Assembly (NCBI GenBank): GCA_005784505.1
Contig: VCAZ01000116.1
Coordinates: 953,007 to 1,017,006 of the forward strand
Direction of reading: 5' to 3'
From: Bagarius yarrelli
Lineage: Eukaryota; Chordata; Actinopteri; Siluriformes; Sisoridae
DNA: 64,000 nt
The position numbers and the translations under genes were made by a program. Positions 46,117-57,068 of this stretch are shown piece after piece (positions within the stretch are counted from its first letter, which is position 1; each line of letters starts with the position of its first letter). The notes beneath the pieces are model-generated. The model worked only from the letters and a program-made list of their open reading frames with translations, did no database searches and had not been told where the DNA came from.

Positions 46117-46568
46117 TAGGGATGCACCAATACCATTTTTTAAAGAATGAGTACGAGTACCGATATTTTTTCCTGGTACAAATACCGATACCAATACCAA
46201 TACCGATGTTTTGGGATGTGGGATTATTTGTATGGCTCTCAGGTTTCCGCTTGCTAGGATTTGTTGCAAGGTCAGACACGGTTAGCGGCAAATTCTCGGT
46301 GCTCAGTTTAGTGTTTTAATTTCAGAAGTTTGCAGTCTGTCTGCATAGTTTGTGATTCATTTTGAAATATTTCCAGACCACTGAGCTTGACATTCTGTCG
46401 CTGCTGCCAGAGTCTTTGTGGACTGAAATTTCCAAAAATAATGTCAAAGAATAAATTGATCTCTGGTATCTTTTACGATTAAGAGTACATGAGCTCAGTT
46501 CCAGTATACCAGTATACTTATATCTGTCATTGGTATCGATACCAGTATCGGTATTAGTGCATCCCTGG
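46117..46568. mobile_element. hAT-type MITE, GGGATGCACC ends
   Basis: Left end TAGGGATGCACCAATACC, right end GGTATTAGTGCATCCCTG, an imperfect inverted pair. Subterminal arrays of TACCGATA words at both sides are characteristic of this teleost family. Flanking 8-mers GCAAAGAT (46109-46116) and GCAAAGTC (46569-46576) agree at 6 of 8 positions, consistent with an aged hAT target duplication. Non-coding, 452 bp. Confidence 0.88.
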
Positions 46569-46592
46569 CAAAGTCAATATGTAATAAAAAAG

Positions 46593-46690
46593 GAGAGTGG
46601 TAGCACAGTGTTAGACTGATACCTGGAAGATTGGGTTTTGCGCCTCAGCACCACCAATCCACCACTGCTGAGCTTCTCAGCAAGGTACCT
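46593..46690 (+). repeat. SINE-A, 5' fragment beside the MITE
   Basis: GAGTGGTAGCACAGTGTTAG, CTGGAAGATTGGGTTTTGCG, CACCACCAATCCACCACTGC and TGAGCTTCTCAGCAAGG. Shared with the second copy at 47040. Confidence 0.85.
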
Positions 46691-46751
46691 GTAGCTTTTT
46701 GGGATATTATTTTTTTTGTGTATTATTTTTGTATCTTAATATTTTTATGGA

Positions 46752-47152
46752 AGAAAGTTTGCAGTCTGTCTGCATAGTTGGTGATTCATTTAGAAATATT
46801 TCCACATCGCAGAGCTTGACATTTTGCCAGAGTCTTTGTGGACTAAAATTTCCAAAAAGTATGTTACAGAATGAATTGGTCTTCGGTATCTGAGATTAAG
46901 AGTACATGAGCTGATCGGACCCTGATATCCGATTAAGAGTACATGAGCTCAGTATCGGGACAAGCTACCGATACCAGTATACCGATATCTGGTATTGGAA
47001 TTGGTGCATCCCTGGCAAAGTCAAAATGTAATAAAAAAGGTAAGTGATAGGGCAGTGGTTAAGACTGATACCTGGAAGATCGGGGTTTGATTCCCAGCAC
47101 CACCAATCCACCACTGCTCTGGATAAGGACGCCTGCCAAAATGCTGTAAATG
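46752..47152. repeat. Tandem duplicate of MITE 3' half plus flanking SINE-A
   Basis: AGTTTGCAGTCTGTCTGCAT through GGTGCATCCCTGGCAAAGTC, AATGTAATAAAAAAGG and a SINE-A (47040-47152) repeats 46325-46690 in order. The distance between matching points grows from about 428 to 447 bases because a GATTAAGAGTACATGAGCT unit is doubled here. The SINE in this copy skips directly from CCACTGC to TCTGGATAAGGACGCCTGCC. Confidence 0.88.
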
Positions 47153-48616
47153 TTAAAAAAAATTGTATGAATCTTAACATTTTTTATTTATTTTTTTTAA
47201 GAAGACACCAGTTTGAATAATACATCAACAATTAAAGCAAAATAAAAAAGATGTCTGTTAGCGAAAGACGACTGTTTGTTGTTGCTTGTGGACCGGATTT
47301 AACTACAACTGAATAAATAATTATCATGATTATGTATTTATTTAACACAAATCTCAATTGGTGTAATAATAAACAAAGAATAACGAAACCCCTGTTTGAT
47401 ATCAGGCTCTCCTCCCTTATTATTTCCCCGTAGATCACATCCTCTGAGTGTTTTAAATCGTCGTATAAACTCACTGATACGAAACGCAGCAAAAGAGCGT
47501 CTGGCTCAACCTGCTCTCAGCACAGCACAGGTAGTTAGCAGGATTCCGCCGTCACTGGCTGAAAGCAATCTGAAGGAAAGTGTGGGTGGAATGGAAAAGG
47601 AGACACAACAAAGCAGTCTGGCTCACGACTCGATGATTCAACAAATCACTGAAGGTTTATTCAGTCGAAATAAAAATGAAAGTCGCATTACAGTTTTATT
47701 CCACCACAAAACCTTAATGCAGCCTTTTGACTTGGGCGGTTGGACATGCTGTAATATGGCCCACTCCGGGGCTGCAGATAAAATCGTGCTGAAGGTTCAG
47801 TGTTGCCGGTGGATGTATACATAAACGTTCTGGTCTTCTGTTCTACATATGGCTTGTAGGAAAGACTGACAGAACATGTGGGCCTGCACAGGTTTGTAAA
47901 CTGACATGAAAGGTAAATTTGATGTAACAATTTTATTCCAAACTTCACTTGGCCCTTGCAAGTTACCCACCAGAGGACGGTACAGTGACCAATAAATTTG
48001 ACTTAAGTATAGCTACCTATAAAATAAGGACTTAACTATCAGTAAAAGTATTAACATTTAAAGTTCCTTCAGTAAAAGCGTAATTATGAATTGATAGGAC
48101 GACTTAAGTAGTGAATTACTAGTAACTTTGAATCTAATTAAATAAGGCCAGAATAAAAAAAAAATACCAACAACCGACTACATCTTCCCTTCCCTTTTTC
48201 AAGATGGCAGCTGGTGTGGGTTTGAGTGTCAGCTGTTGATTGTTGGGAAATCATTGTTGGAGTGCTGATACTGTAACGAAGCGAAGGGAAAGACGCTGGA
48301 GACAATAAGGCAGTTTCCCAGTGATGACCTTGTCCTCTAGACAGCTACCTAGACAAGACCATGGAAGCTTTGCTGCAGCATGAATAACCCGACTGAACCT
48401 GGCTTCTCCCAAGGTTTTTTGCTTTATTCCGTCACCGAAAGAGTTGTTATTAGTGATATTAGTGAGTGTTTACTGTAGTGTCTTTTTAAGGGGTTCTGGA
48501 AAGCTGCCTTGATTATTTTACACCATTACACTAACATTTATAGACATAATTTTCTTCAATGGACCAAGTTGTTGTTCCATACCAATCTAGCACAGAAGTT
48601 CCACTGTGTTGGTTGC
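47153..48616. other. Unique stretch with an unassigned long frame
   Basis: The 142-codon frame at 47396-47824 is the longest not explained by low complexity. It begins MISGSPPLLFPRRSHPLSVL, has no recognised domain, transmembrane segment or homologue, and the start is in ordinary sequence. No repeat family recognised. It could be chance or a conserved noncoding block. Confidence 0.35.
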
Positions 48617-49200
48617 TGTAACAATCAGGGTTTTTGGTTATCTTGTTGTTTTGTTATTATTCATGTTTTATGTTAATTCATGTTCATTGGTTGTTTTATG
48701 TCTAGGCTAAGCTATGATATGCTTTGCTAGCTAGCTAAGCTAGTCTAGGCAGTTTGTTTACTTTCAGGTTTGTCCTTACGTTTCCTCTCTTGTGCTTCCC
48801 TTTGTCCTTGTGTCTAGTTTTCATTGGTTTGTTTAGTCATGTGTTGTTCATTGTGTTCAGGTGTGTCTTGTTTTGTTAATGAGTTTCTTGTGTATTTATA
48901 GCCCTTGCGTTTGCCCTGTCTTTGGTGAATTATTGTTTGTATTCAACTTTGGTGAGTCTGTTCATGGTTAAATTTCATGCGTCTAGTCTAGTCTAGTCTA
49001 GTCTAGTCTAGTCTAGTCTAGTCTAGTCTAGTCTAGTCTAGTCTAGTCTAGTCTAGTCTAGTCTAGTCTAGTCTAGTCTATGTTGTTTTGCTAATTGTTT
49101 CCATGTACTCTAGTCAAGTTAAGTTTAGTTTGTTTTGGTTGTTCATGTGTAAATAAACTGCACCTTGGGTTGCTGCACGTCATTCAATCTTAATTACGGT
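48617..49200 (+). mobile_element. Solo-LTR-like element carrying a pentanucleotide array
   Basis: Begins TGTAACAATCAGGG; has GCTAAGCTATGATATGC, GTTTAGTCATGTGTTG, TTCAGGTGTGTCTTG, the promoter-like TGTATTTATAGCCCTTGCG, and GTGTAAATAAACTGCACCTT (poly(A)-signal-like) near the end. The same order is seen at 55492-55971. This U3-R-U5-like layout suggests an LTR. No gag or pol frame adjoins it. The right boundary is approximate. Confidence 0.65.
48981..49080. repeat. Perfect (GTCTA)20 pentanucleotide array
   Basis: 100 bases with no interruption, inside the LTR-like element. The related element at 55492 has a single GTCTAGT at the corresponding place. Confidence 0.97.
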
Positions 49201-49288
49201 TGAAATAGAAGAGTATCTAAATTAAAAGTTTTTGATTATGTCCTCTAAAAAAACTGTCATTATGATGTAAAAACTTTAAGTCTTTTTT

Positions 49289-49740
49289 TTGTCTATATTA
49301 TACAAAATTCGCAAACAAAGTTTTCATTCAATTAAGCGTTATATTTGTATATATTTACTTTTATCAGGAAATGTTCATCCTAATCCCAGACCGGGTTATT
49401 TGAGTGCTCCTGATGAGTTTAAATCTAGTTCTGGTATTGGTTTTATTCATTTTAATATTTGCAGCTTGCTTCCAAAAATTGACTCTGGGCTCAATCAACC
49501 GATGCTGATATTATTATACTCTCTGAAACCTGGTTAAGTAAAACTATATTCCTGATAGTGAAATAAATATAAATGGGTTTCTTTGTTTGAATGTAATTGT
49601 TTGAAAAAGTGTAGTAGAATTGCAGTATATGTAAAAAAAATAAATAAATATCATGCCAGGGTGATAACTAAGCAATCCATTGCTAAGGTATTTAAGTTTT
49701 TAGCTTTAAAACTTATAAACTACTTATAAAGCAGTGCTGT
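49289..49740 (+). pseudogene. LINE APE-endonuclease remnant
   Basis: An 82-codon frame reads YLLLSGNVHPNPRPGYLSAP, then GFIHFNICSLLPKIDSG; after a one-base slip it continues ADIIILSETWLSK and, after another, IAVYVKKK-like sequence. FN.CSLLPK and SETWL are the N-terminal motifs of an APE-type endonuclease of non-LTR elements. Frame breaks and stops make it inactive. The 3' end is lost before the SINE-A at 49768. Confidence 0.88.
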
Positions 49741-49767
49741 TTCTATGTTGATTACAGGTTTAACACT

Positions 49768-49908
49768 AAATTTACAGCATTTGGCAGACGACCTTATCCA
49801 GAGCGACTTAAATTTATCTCACTTATACAGCTTGGTGGTGCTGGGAATTAAACCCTTATCTTCCAATTAACAGTCCAACACCTTAACCACCGCACTACCA
49901 CTTCCCCC
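49768..49908 (-). repeat. SINE-A, internally deleted
   Basis: TTACAGCATTTGGCAGACGA, CCTTATCCAGAGCGACTTAA, a jump from ACTTATACAG to CTTGGTGGTGCTGGGAATTA, and AACACCTTAACCACCGCACT. Lies at the end of the LINE fragment. Confidence 0.9.
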
Positions 49909-50093
49909 GCTAAAACTACCGAATGACCGATGACGGAAACCGGAACGACAGTGGAAACAGCAGCCCGGAGTCTCACATCTGGCCATCCTTACCAACAGCA
50001 ATGAGATTCAAACCCAAATAGGGCATAAGTATAGATCAGGAAGGACCAAAGTTGACGCCAGAAACAGTAAAAGCTTGGAAACAGCATGTATAG

Positions 50094-50127
<34 letters not shown>
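49909..50127 (+). repeat. Repeat fragment related to 28380-28622, with (GA)n
   Basis: CTTGGAAACAGCATGTATAG followed by a GA run at 50095-50126 matches GGAGCAGCATGTATAGCTCA plus GA in 28480-28530. The upstream part is degenerate. Confidence 0.5.
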
Positions 50128-50131
<4 letters not shown>

Positions 50132-51166
50132 TTATTTTTTTAGTTTAGCTCAGGCTGATTAGTCAATAGAGTTCATTTTCATGAAGTGAACTATCATATG
50201 GTAATGAGGTAAAACCCTGATGGACTGAAATCACTTTGGTCTCCAGAATTGCTGAAAACAGCAGATCGTAAAAAAAAACTACAAGTCCTGGTCCCATTCC
50301 ACAGGCTGATGATAGTCAAACATTGCACTTACTTTTTTTTTTTGTCAACAAATCTATTCCACCACAGCCTGATATTGGATATGTCGGCTCATCCAAATTA
50401 TTAAACCGCAGAATTTTGACTGAAGCAAAAAAGATCAAGCATGAAAGAAAGTAAGAAAGAAGAGGGGCAGAGACACATGAACGAGGATGAATCAGCCCAA
50501 CACCGCAAGGTCAGGAGAGCATCATGACTCCAAAAGCAGCTTTAATCAGTTTTAGAGCTGTCGTCCTGACAGCAGAAAGAGAAGCATTAATATTACAGGA
50601 GAAGGAATATTTTTTTTTTCCCTTCGTCGCCTACCGCTCTTTCTTTTCGTCTTTGGGCGCTGAAAGATGCATGTGTTATGAATACATTTGCAGCAGCAAG
50701 CAGGAGGCAAACAGGGTGAAAGCGTGAGCATGTGGGACTTGATCAGGAAGCCATTAGGAACCTGCAGCCACTGAAACGAAGATGAGAGAGAAAAAGTGAA
50801 TAAAGTGATAAAAGAAGCTTTTTAGGATTGAATCAGGCGTTCTGCAGTCATCAGGATAGAATATTAAGCACTGCGTCACCGTAACACACACTATCAAGCA
50901 GCCCAAAAAATTTAACGGCTGATATTTCCTGCTGCCTAAACGCTCTTCTTTACAAAAAGGAAGTTTTACTGTTAGCAGTGTAATTAATTTAAATTAAAAA
51001 ATGTAGGCTTATATATAGTTCACTTTCAATAGACTGATTAAAGATATAAATAAAATGAGTTAAAGTACAGAAGAGATAAAGTTCATATCAAAAAACCTCT
51101 AAGGTTATATTTAAAGATGTACTATATCTAGATATCTAGGTAAATATGTTCAAATAGGATGTGGTA

Positions 51167-51168
<2 letters not shown>
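50128..51168. other. Unique sequence, no gene recognised
   Basis: No domain in the 67-codon frame near 50524. AT-rich toward the microsatellite that follows. Confidence 0.5.

Positions 51169-51249
<81 letters not shown>
51169..51249. repeat. (AT)n microsatellite, 81 bp
   Basis: AT run interrupted once by GATACT at about 51210-51215. Confidence 0.97.
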
Positions 51250-51253
<4 letters not shown>

Positions 51254-51501
51254 TTAATGCTAGTCAAATTAGTAACATATGCTAACCAGAAAATACTTTA
51301 AGATACTTTGTTTTCATTTACATTTATAATTGTTTATGAAGTCTGTTTAAGCTAACAGGCTAGCAAAGCAGCATAATCTAACCGGACAGGAATTCTGTGA
51401 GAATATTTTAAAATATATTTGCAAATATTTATAATCTTCTTTTATTGCTAGTCAGGTAGGTAATATGAGCTTACCTGACTGGATTATTATGATATTTTAA
51501 T

Positions 51502-51622
51502 CAGACAGACAGACAGATAGATAGACAGATACAGATAGACAGACAGATAGACAGACAGACAGATAGATAGATAGATAGACAGATAGATAGATAGACAGAC
51601 AGACAGATATACAGACAGATAA

Positions 51623-51713
<91 letters not shown>
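51502..51713. repeat. GACA/GATA compound tetranucleotide array
   Basis: About 212 bp of CAGACAGA and GATAGATA blocks, alternating at first and ending with about 12 pure GATA units. This is the motif pair of the Bkm satellite. Confidence 0.96.
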
Positions 51714-52285
51714 TAATTGAAATGCTAGGTAATGTAGGCTAACATGTTGTTTACATTATATTAATAAACAATTTTTAAAAAATCACTTCTAGTGTAATAA
51801 TCTCTAATCTCTAAAACATAAATTTGTTAGATGTAAGATTTAAAAACAAACATTTTTGGTGAATTCCGTACAAACATAACCCAAAGACAAAGTATTCAAA
51901 AATTCCCTCTCGATCCATGAGAATTCATCCCGATTCATGATTAATAACTCATGGCGCTGTCGGAGAACTCGTGATTCTCAGAGCAGCTGAAAGGACGTTA
52001 CGGTTCGAAAATTGTGAAATTGCCTCTTCATGTGATAAACACAGTAATAAACCCGCTGGAGAAAGAGAGGCTCTTCAGCAGCTCAGAAAATCTTTAACAT
52101 GATTTAGTAAGTTGTAATCTTCCTGCAATCAATTAAAGCTGTCATGCTTCAACAGCTGAAGTTCGGAGGATGTGTCTCTGCTATAACTTGCATAATAATG
52201 TTATATTAGAATAATTTTATTATTATTTTTAAAAGCTCCAATCAGAAGGCGAGACGTCTTTGATTTACAATACAGTGTGTTCAAT
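51714..52285. other. Unique sequence; possible regulatory block 51940-52160
   Basis: CATGGCGCTGTCGGAGAACTC, shortened here; GCAATCAATTAAAGCTGTCA and CAACAGCTGAAG are repeat-free and homeobox-like. No gene recognised. Confidence 0.4.
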
Positions 52286-52392
52286 CGTTCATTCATTCAT
52301 CTTCTCTTATACTCGCTTCTATACTCAATCTAACATACATGTTTTTGGACTGTGGAAGGAAACCCGAGAACCCGGAGTAAACCCATGCAAGT
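52286..52392 (-). repeat. SINE-C, internal and 3' fragment
   Basis: CATTCATTCATCTTCTCTTA, TACTCGCTTC, then ATCTAACATACATGTTTTTG, GACTGTGGAAGGAAACCC and GAACCCGGAGTAAACCCAT. The middle of the element is deleted and the 5' side is cut by the next feature. Confidence 0.8.
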
Positions 52393-52585
52393 CTGACTGA
52401 ACCCCAGACCTCCACACCTCAACATTAGTGTCTGATCTCACTAATACTATTGTTAATGAATGATCAAAGCCACCCAATCTAATGAAAAACCTCCACAGAA
52501 GCCCGTAGGTTATTATACAAGGAAGTGTGAGAATCTGGAAGAGGGTGGGCAGGTGTCCCAATACTTTTGGCCATTTAGTGTTTAA
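52393..52585 (+). pseudogene. Tc1-type transposase remnant, 3' end
   Basis: CTGACTGAACCCCAGACCTC, CAACATTAGTGTCTGATCTC, GGTTATTATACAAGGAAGTG and CAGGTGTCCCAATACTTTTG, GCCATTTAGTGTTT match the last part of 9290-9655 and 23283-23655, starting after LWDELEPRL. No frame of use survives. Confidence 0.85.
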
Positions 52586-53595
52586 GGAACAAGAATTGGT
52601 GAAAGGACATTTGATATACGTATAAAAAGCCATCGCAGACGCTTATATAAAGATATTGTGGATATAGTATGGATTGGACTGGATTGGATTTTTAATTAAA
52701 CTTTTAATTTGCTAAACTGGCATGAGAGAAAAAAAGCAAAGAACAAGTTTAGTACTAACGTCACTGCGGTTATATAAAGATCCGACATTGATTTTGATTT
52801 CAAATAAAGCAGTCCGGGTCCAATTTCAGGTTCCAGACTGGTTTAATTGCTTGTGTAATTGCAACAGCCCCCGAGTCCAAATAAAGTCCTGAATTTTTTT
52901 TTTTTGTAATTTACTTTCATGGTTTAATGTAAATTAAAAATAAAAGTGGTGTACCTCCTGTCACGGCCTATACTGAAACACGTCGGGCTTTTGGTTTAAT
53001 TCGAGCGGCGCCGAAGTGCTCCCAAGCATATTGTTAGCTCGGCCTGCGAAAGCACATCATTAAGAAAGACGGAACAACAGCCGGTGTTTAAAGTAAATGA
53101 AGAGTACGGAAGATTAAGAGATGATTATAAATAAGCAATTAGATACGGCAAAAAGTTCTAGACGTCATTTGTACTGTAAACATAGACAAATGAGTAGCAT
53201 TTTTGTTTGTTAACTTTAGCAGTAGGTCAATTTTTATTTATTTTTTAATTTATATAATTATTTATCTACAATTCTTTATACTAACAGTGTTTATACTTCA
53301 AACAATCCTTTTAACTCTGAGTGTTTCATGCTAATGAAGCAGCACTTACGTTATTAATATTCATAACTTGCTTTCTAAGTGAAAAATTCTAAACAGATTT
53401 GTCTATCACTTTTTTATTCTTGACTGCATGATTTAATTATGTTTATTTTTTAACAAGAATAATCCATCTGTATTATTGGCACAAGTGGCTACAACTGTAT
53501 CATCATCAAAAATAAAATAGAAACCAACTTTGGATAGTAAAAATGAATAAAAATTGTACAAATATTTGATTAATTACCTGTTAAATCTGTCTAAT

Positions 53596-53635
<40 letters not shown>

Positions 53636-54156
53636 CCCTGTTCCATGATTATACAAACAACCAAGATGGAATTGTCTAGTATACGTTTATAACTTAACTT
53701 TTGTTACCTGGTTAATAAATAAATTTATATATATATATCAATCAACATTTTTCTTCTTTTTTTCTTTCTACAGATTTTATCTGTGAGTTAGGCTAAAAAT
53801 AATAGCTTTTAAATTACGTTTTTGAAGGTTTAGACAGAAAAACATTTAATAGCTTTATTTTTTAAATCAGAAAAGAAGAAGATAATGACCTTTTACGTAC
53901 ATTTAACTTTCCTAAAAACAACAAAAAAAAAAAACGTTTCAAAACCATTCAAAAAACTCGAGCTGAAAAGGTTAAGCAACAAAATCCAACCCTAACCCTT
54001 ATATACCAATCAATAAACTTGATTAATTAGTTAGTTAGCATTCGGAGCTTATCGTTCCAGCTGTTAGCTGCTAGATGTGGGTTGTCATTATTTTTAGCAA
54101 GAGTTTTTAAAACGATCCTAAACCAGACTAATGACACATAATAATTATTGTACTAA
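52586..54156. other. Unique AT-rich stretch with (AAT)n and a CpG-bearing block
   Basis: AAT run at 53597-53632. About 52965-53100 has TCGAGCGGCGCCGAAGTGCT, AGCTCGGCCTGCGAAAGCAC, unusual for the AT-rich surroundings. No gene seen. Confidence 0.45.
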
Positions 54157-54217
54157 CCCCCCCCCCCCCCCCCCCCCCCCCCCACCCCCCCCCCCCCCCC
54201 CCGCCCCCCCCCCCCGC

Positions 54218-54264
<47 letters not shown>
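54157..54264. repeat. 108-base nearly pure C run
   Basis: Only an A (54184), two isolated G (54203, 54216) and a T (54218) interrupt it. The complementary strand is a poly(G) tract with G-quadruplex potential. Confidence 0.95.
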
Positions 54265-54265
<1 letters not shown>

Positions 54266-54623
54266 CTTGTTTTAGTATAATTTACTTTATTTATACTTTT
54301 TATTCTATTTTATTTTTAATTATGTTAGGGGTTTTTTTCCCGGCATTTACTGTGGACAGCAAAATAAGAATTCTGATGTACAGAGAAACTTGTTTCCTTA
54401 ATGTGCAAATGACAAGAATCTTGAAAAGAAGTTTATAAATGACTGTAGTGCTCAATACAAGCAGCTTTCAGCCTTGATGATAAATATTTTACTGTCAGCT
54501 TTGGAATCCTGTAGTACAATAATTAATTTACATCAGGACCAGGCATCAGAAAAAAATCCAGCTGAGAAGAGAAGAAAGTGAGATCCATCACACCAACTAC
54601 TGCAACCATACTGGCTCCACCCA

Positions 54624-54659
<36 letters not shown>

Positions 54660-55491
54660 GCTCTACAGGTGTCTAGCCTATGTCACACTGTTTCTGTTGA
54701 TCCAAATTTCGAGTTAAATCCTTGGCGGTACATTTCTGTCTTTGGATTTGCAGTCAGTTTAGAACGTAATCATTCTTTTTTTTTTGCATGGCGAATTGTA
54801 ATCCGATTAAAATTAGCTTCAAAATCTAATCTGATTAAAAATAATTCATGTAAATTCCTCAATCACAATAAAAGCGCCTAACCTGATTTAAAATTTTAAT
54901 CAGGTTCAAGGAGGTGGGATGAAACTTGACATGACCCAATCAAACGAATCCAAAATTCCTTCATGTAAATGACTTATTACGGCTACTTTATTACGGCTCG
55001 CTAAATTTCCATAGCACAGTTTTACTACCCGCTTCCTTTTACAGGCTTTTACTCTTCAGAAGGGGGCAGGAAATTGATAGTTTGTAGTAAAACACTGCTA
55101 TAGAAAAGCTCTGCTTCTTGCACATCATCTTTTCATAAAAGATTTCAGTAACAGCGCATACTTACACATGCGGATGCTAAAGAGCAACACAACTAGTCCC
55201 TAACTAGCTCGATTAAGCGATGCAGCTCGTCTTTATAGGACTGAAAACACAGAAAATAGTAAAATTCACGGAGTAACAAACATCGGCACGTACAGTATAA
55301 ATATCGGTTCGAAAATTAATCCATAATGCAGTGGTTTGACGTAAAGAAGTTACTCCTAGCTTTTATTTTTCTCCCACTTTTTGATATTTGTGGTTACCTC
55401 AGAAGTTTTGCACAATAAAAAGGACAAAAGTTTGTTTCTTTATAGCAGCAGGAAAAGATGTTCCATGAACCAAATTCTTGTCTATATGTAA
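54265..55491. other. Unique AT-rich sequence with (TC)n at 54626-54655
   Basis: No gene or family recognised; a 70-codon frame at 54669 has no domain. Confidence 0.5.
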
Positions 55492-55971
55492 GCTTTTCAT
55501 GTTTATCTATGTTTTTTTGTTTGTTTTATGTCTAGGCTAAGCTATGCTAGCTAGCTAAGATATGCTGTGCTAGCTAAGCTATGGTATGCTATGCTAGCTA
55601 GCCTAGGCATTCTGTTTTGTTTAATTTTTGGTTTGTTCTTATGTCTTCCTGTCATGTGCTCCCCTTGTCCTTGGTTTGTTTAGTCATATGGGTTGTTCAA
55701 TGGTTCAGGTGTGTCTTGTTTTGTTAATGAGTTCATTGTGTATTTAAAGCCCTTGTGTTTACCCTGTATTATTGTCTGTGTTTGTTTTCTGTACTAATGT
55801 GCTAATGTTCCTGTTCTGCTAATGGTCCCGGTCCTGTTCCTGATTAGTCTAGTTGAAAGTTAAGTTTAGTTTAGTTTATTTTTGTTTGTCTGGTGTTTCG
55901 TAAATAGTTTACATTGTAAATTAGCTGCACTTGGGTTCTATACGTCTCTCCTCAGTGGACTACTCGTTACA
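55492..55971 (+). mobile_element. Solo-LTR-like element
   Basis: TTTTATGTCTAGGCTAAGCT, repeated GCTAGCTAGC words, GTTTAGTCATATGGGTTG, TTCAGGTGTGTCTTGTTTTG, GTGTATTTAAAGCCCTTGTG (TATA-like) and GTAAATAGTTTACA..GCTGCACTTGGG, ending CGTTACA. Same orientation as 48617-49200 but clearly diverged from it. The left end is eroded. Confidence 0.62.
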
Positions 55972-57023
55972 CTATCGCTCACAGTTAAACGCTAATAGAT
56001 TTTTACTTCTGCATTTTATTGAACACAAAATTCAATGAATTCCCCGTTTACCGTGACGAGAAACAGATTTAGTGAAATGAAAATGCAATATTCAGTTCTA
56101 CATACTGTGCAAAATCAATGCGCTTGAACAATGAGCACTCGGAGCTTTGCATTACAGCGTTACAGTTTTGTTGTTTTTGTTCTTCGTCTGCAGTTTTAAA
56201 AATGTAGCTTCGATTTGGGAAAGGGAATTTTACATCACACCCAGGCGAGAGGGGTAATGCACAATTTTTGGATGGACGGGGGGAGGTTACTGTCAGACTT
56301 TTTATCAAAATTAGCTATTATAAAGTTAGCTTCATGTGGGCTAAAGGTCTACTGCTAAAGGTTTACATCATTGCAAGTTTTAAGCAGGAGAATCATAATA
56401 AAGCGAAACCTCATCCCTGTGTGTAGATTTACAAATTTTTTCATATTTATTATAAGATTTTTCTTTTTCTTTCGAATCTTACTGCAGTATAATTTCTGCT
56501 GATATTTCTTACTCTACTGTAATCGTTCACAGCTTCGGTAATGATTTATAGTGTACTATTCAATAGAGCATTTTTGTCCTTAAAAGAAAAATAAATCTAA
56601 AAATAATCTTTAATAACAATATTTCTATAGGTTTGGATAAAAACTTCAGGTTTAAATCAGGTTATAAGAGCCTCTCAGCCACTGGGGTGCAGCGTATGGA
56701 AAAATGTACTCCGGTTGAGAGTGCCAACCTAATGGATGCAACCTAATGAAGCCAGCTTCCAGATCATTAAGCCAGCAGTTAACCAAATAAAATCATTTCC
56801 CCTCCATCAGACATGCAGGGTCTGATCGTCGGATTAATCCTTTAGCTCTCCATATGGGACTAGAAGGAAAAAAGATGGCGTAGTGTGATTATTCCAGCAG
56901 CTGCCTGCAAAGATATTACAGTAAGGAGCAAGAGTCTGGTCTGGCCACCAATATTAACGCCAGAGGTGTTCAGACTCATGCTAAATAAAAGAATATATTT
57001 CTTTCCCCTGGAATGTTTGCTGT

Positions 57024-57068
<45 letters not shown>

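Noticed and set aside
47396..47824. 142-codon frame as a possible gene
   Set aside because: No recognisable homologue, signal, domain, promoter or splice context; within the length expected by chance in 64 kb.
48617..55971. One complete LTR retrotransposon of about 7.3 kb
   Set aside because: No gag, protease, RT or integrase frame in the interior; interior is made of unrelated repeats and the two LTR-like copies are too diverged.
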